Shown here: positions 43,654-44,162 of the stretch, in pieces
Position numbering within the stretch: position 1 is the first letter of the stretch
How the letters are laid out: each line of letters begins with the position of its first letter
Source of the DNA: an uncultured Planctomycetaceae bacterium
Lineage (GTDB): Bacteria; Planctomycetota; Planctomycetia; Pirellulales; Thermoguttaceae
Direction: 5' to 3'
Length of the DNA stretch: 44,162 nucleotides
Assembly: GCA_946408825.1 (NCBI GenBank)
Contig: CAMJTU010000034.1
Location: 1 to 44,162 of the forward strand
Notes under the pieces: generated by a model
What the model was told of the DNA's origin: nothing
The model's database searches: none
The model's input: only the letters and a program-made list of their open reading frames with translations
Position numbers and translations under genes: made by a program

Positions 43654-44031
43654 AAATCAGCGTGTGGCTTGTACAGGAGTAACCGCAGTTTTTGCATTGT
43701 GGAACGTCTTTGGCGTCGCTTCTTATGTTAAATCCGAAGCTTCGTTGCAGAATAGCGGAAGTAGTATCCAACGTGCGATACTGGTTATATCTTGTCGAGT
43801 ATTTTGCGAAAAACTTTATGTTGTACGAAGTTTTGGACCATTGAATTTAAACCAGAAGAATTGAAATTTTCGGTAAAATTTGTAAAAAACTTCGCATTCT
43901 AGCATGGAGTCGGTTGACGGACTGGGCCTTTGGGATTATCATACTGACGATTTTTAATCAGGCGTTGTTTGATTTCATGGAGACTCCAACGACGTCAGCC
44001 GCCTGTTATGACCGCGTTTAACAAATGCTAC

Positions 44032-44048
44032 GCGCGCCGTTGGCGCGC
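44032..44048 (+). promoter_or_regulatory. GC-rich stem in the rpmF leader
   Basis: A perfect 7-base stem (GCGCGCC/GGCGCGC) with a 3-base loop, flanked by an outer ACAAA/TTTGT pair (44021-44057), ends about 65 bases before rpmF. No T-run follows. Confidence 0.4.
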
Positions 44049-44113
44049 ATGGTTTGTCAGTTTCGACAACCGCGCGTTTTAGGGTTTTAAAGTTAGTTAG
44101 TTGGGTAATTAAA

Positions 44114-44162
44114 ATGGCAGTTCCGAAGAGAAAGCAAAGCAACGCTCGTACCGGCGCACGTC
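44114..44162 (+). CDS. rpmF: 50S ribosomal protein L32 (partial)
   Basis: Only the first 16 codons are in the window. They read MAVPKRKQSNARTGAR, which matches the highly conserved L32 N-terminus (MAVPKRKTSKSRTG in many bacteria). L32 is a small protein of the large ribosomal subunit. In many genomes rpmF is followed by plsX and fab genes, which cannot be checked here. Confidence 0.92.
   Translation, partial: MAVPKRKQSNARTGAR

Larger units (their letters stand above)
43425..44113. other. Long gap between the DUF6807 gene and rpmF
   Basis: Almost 690 bases. It contains a strong plus-strand promoter (43622-43649), a palindrome (43631-43653) and a GC-rich stem (44032-44048). The open frame at 43664-43864 has no homology I recognise and no ribosome site at its start, so the transcribed part is either a long rpmF leader or a small RNA/short gene. 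Confidence 0.5.

Noticed and set aside
43664..43864. 66-codon open frame after the strong promoter upstream of rpmF
   Set aside because: Starts with GTG without a usable ribosome site; the residue pattern resembles no family I know and composition is not gene-like. Kept only as a possibility within the gap entry.
43656..44060. Known structured RNA (6S, SRP, RNase P or tmRNA) in the rpmF upstream gap
   Set aside because: I looked for the conserved SRP tetraloop region, the tmRNA alanyl ends and a 6S-like closing helix and found none convincing; a covariance-model search would settle it.

Overview
This window looks like a chromosomal segment from a planctomycete, probably a moderate-GC, host- or sediment-associated relative of the Pirellulales. 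The evidence is the combination of a 3-keto-disaccharide hydrolase (DUF1080) protein, a Tat-exported DUF6807/PmoA-like protein, a YidC with a long basic C-terminal tail of the kind known from Rhodopirellula, a helix-turn-helix/EIIA fusion, and a very large lipoprotein TolC. The taxonomy is an inference from gene content. There are no insertion sequences, phage genes or CRISPR arrays; this is mostly core genome with small operons.

Layout. 1-6115: an envelope/regulation block on the minus strand, with a triple-fusion acyltransferase (MFS + PlsC + acyl-ACP synthetase, cut by the window edge), sigma-54 (rpoN) and an upstream TolQ/ExbB-type protein. 6441-9765: plus-strand pgk, a FAH-family hydrolase and a DtxR/MntR-type metalloregulator. 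9790-14125: minus-strand DNA-binding EIIA protein, TolC-like lipoprotein and DUF1080 protein. 14572-21420: plus-strand glgB, metallophosphoesterase, yidC (with an inserted PDZ domain) and trmL. 21483-22135: two identical tRNA-Ala(GGC) genes and a small helical protein on the minus strand. 22709-28042: a compact fliF-fliG-fliH-fliI-like operon. 28102-30155: pyrF and a YdjM-like membrane protein on the minus strand. 30442-35827: plus-strand cvpA-like gene, a pseudouridine synthase, lutB-like and cdsA-like genes, with a minus-strand tRNA-Ser(CGA) between the first two. 35924-43424: tandem-domain glycerophosphodiesterase (-), glycoside hydrolase (+), 2-hydroxyacid dehydrogenase (-), ruvC (-) and DUF6807 protein (-). 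44114-end: start of rpmF (L32).

The most interesting system is the fliFGHI-like operon. It has a complete MS-ring-like protein, a FliG homologue holding only the N and middle domains (no torque-generating C domain), a FliH with the classic glycine-repeat helix, and an intact FliI ATPase. No rod, hook, filament, switch or export-gate genes are next to it. This reads as a type III-export-like base without a rotary motor. Whether the export gate (FlhA/FlhB/FliPQR) is elsewhere in the genome is the decisive question.

Promoters that can be read by eye fit a TTGnnn-N16/17-TAnnnT pattern (both tRNA units, glgB, and a site about 490 bases upstream of rpmF). Many transcription units end in clear hairpin terminators. 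Two intergenic regions share a TGACA-N13-TGTCA palindrome that may be an operator.
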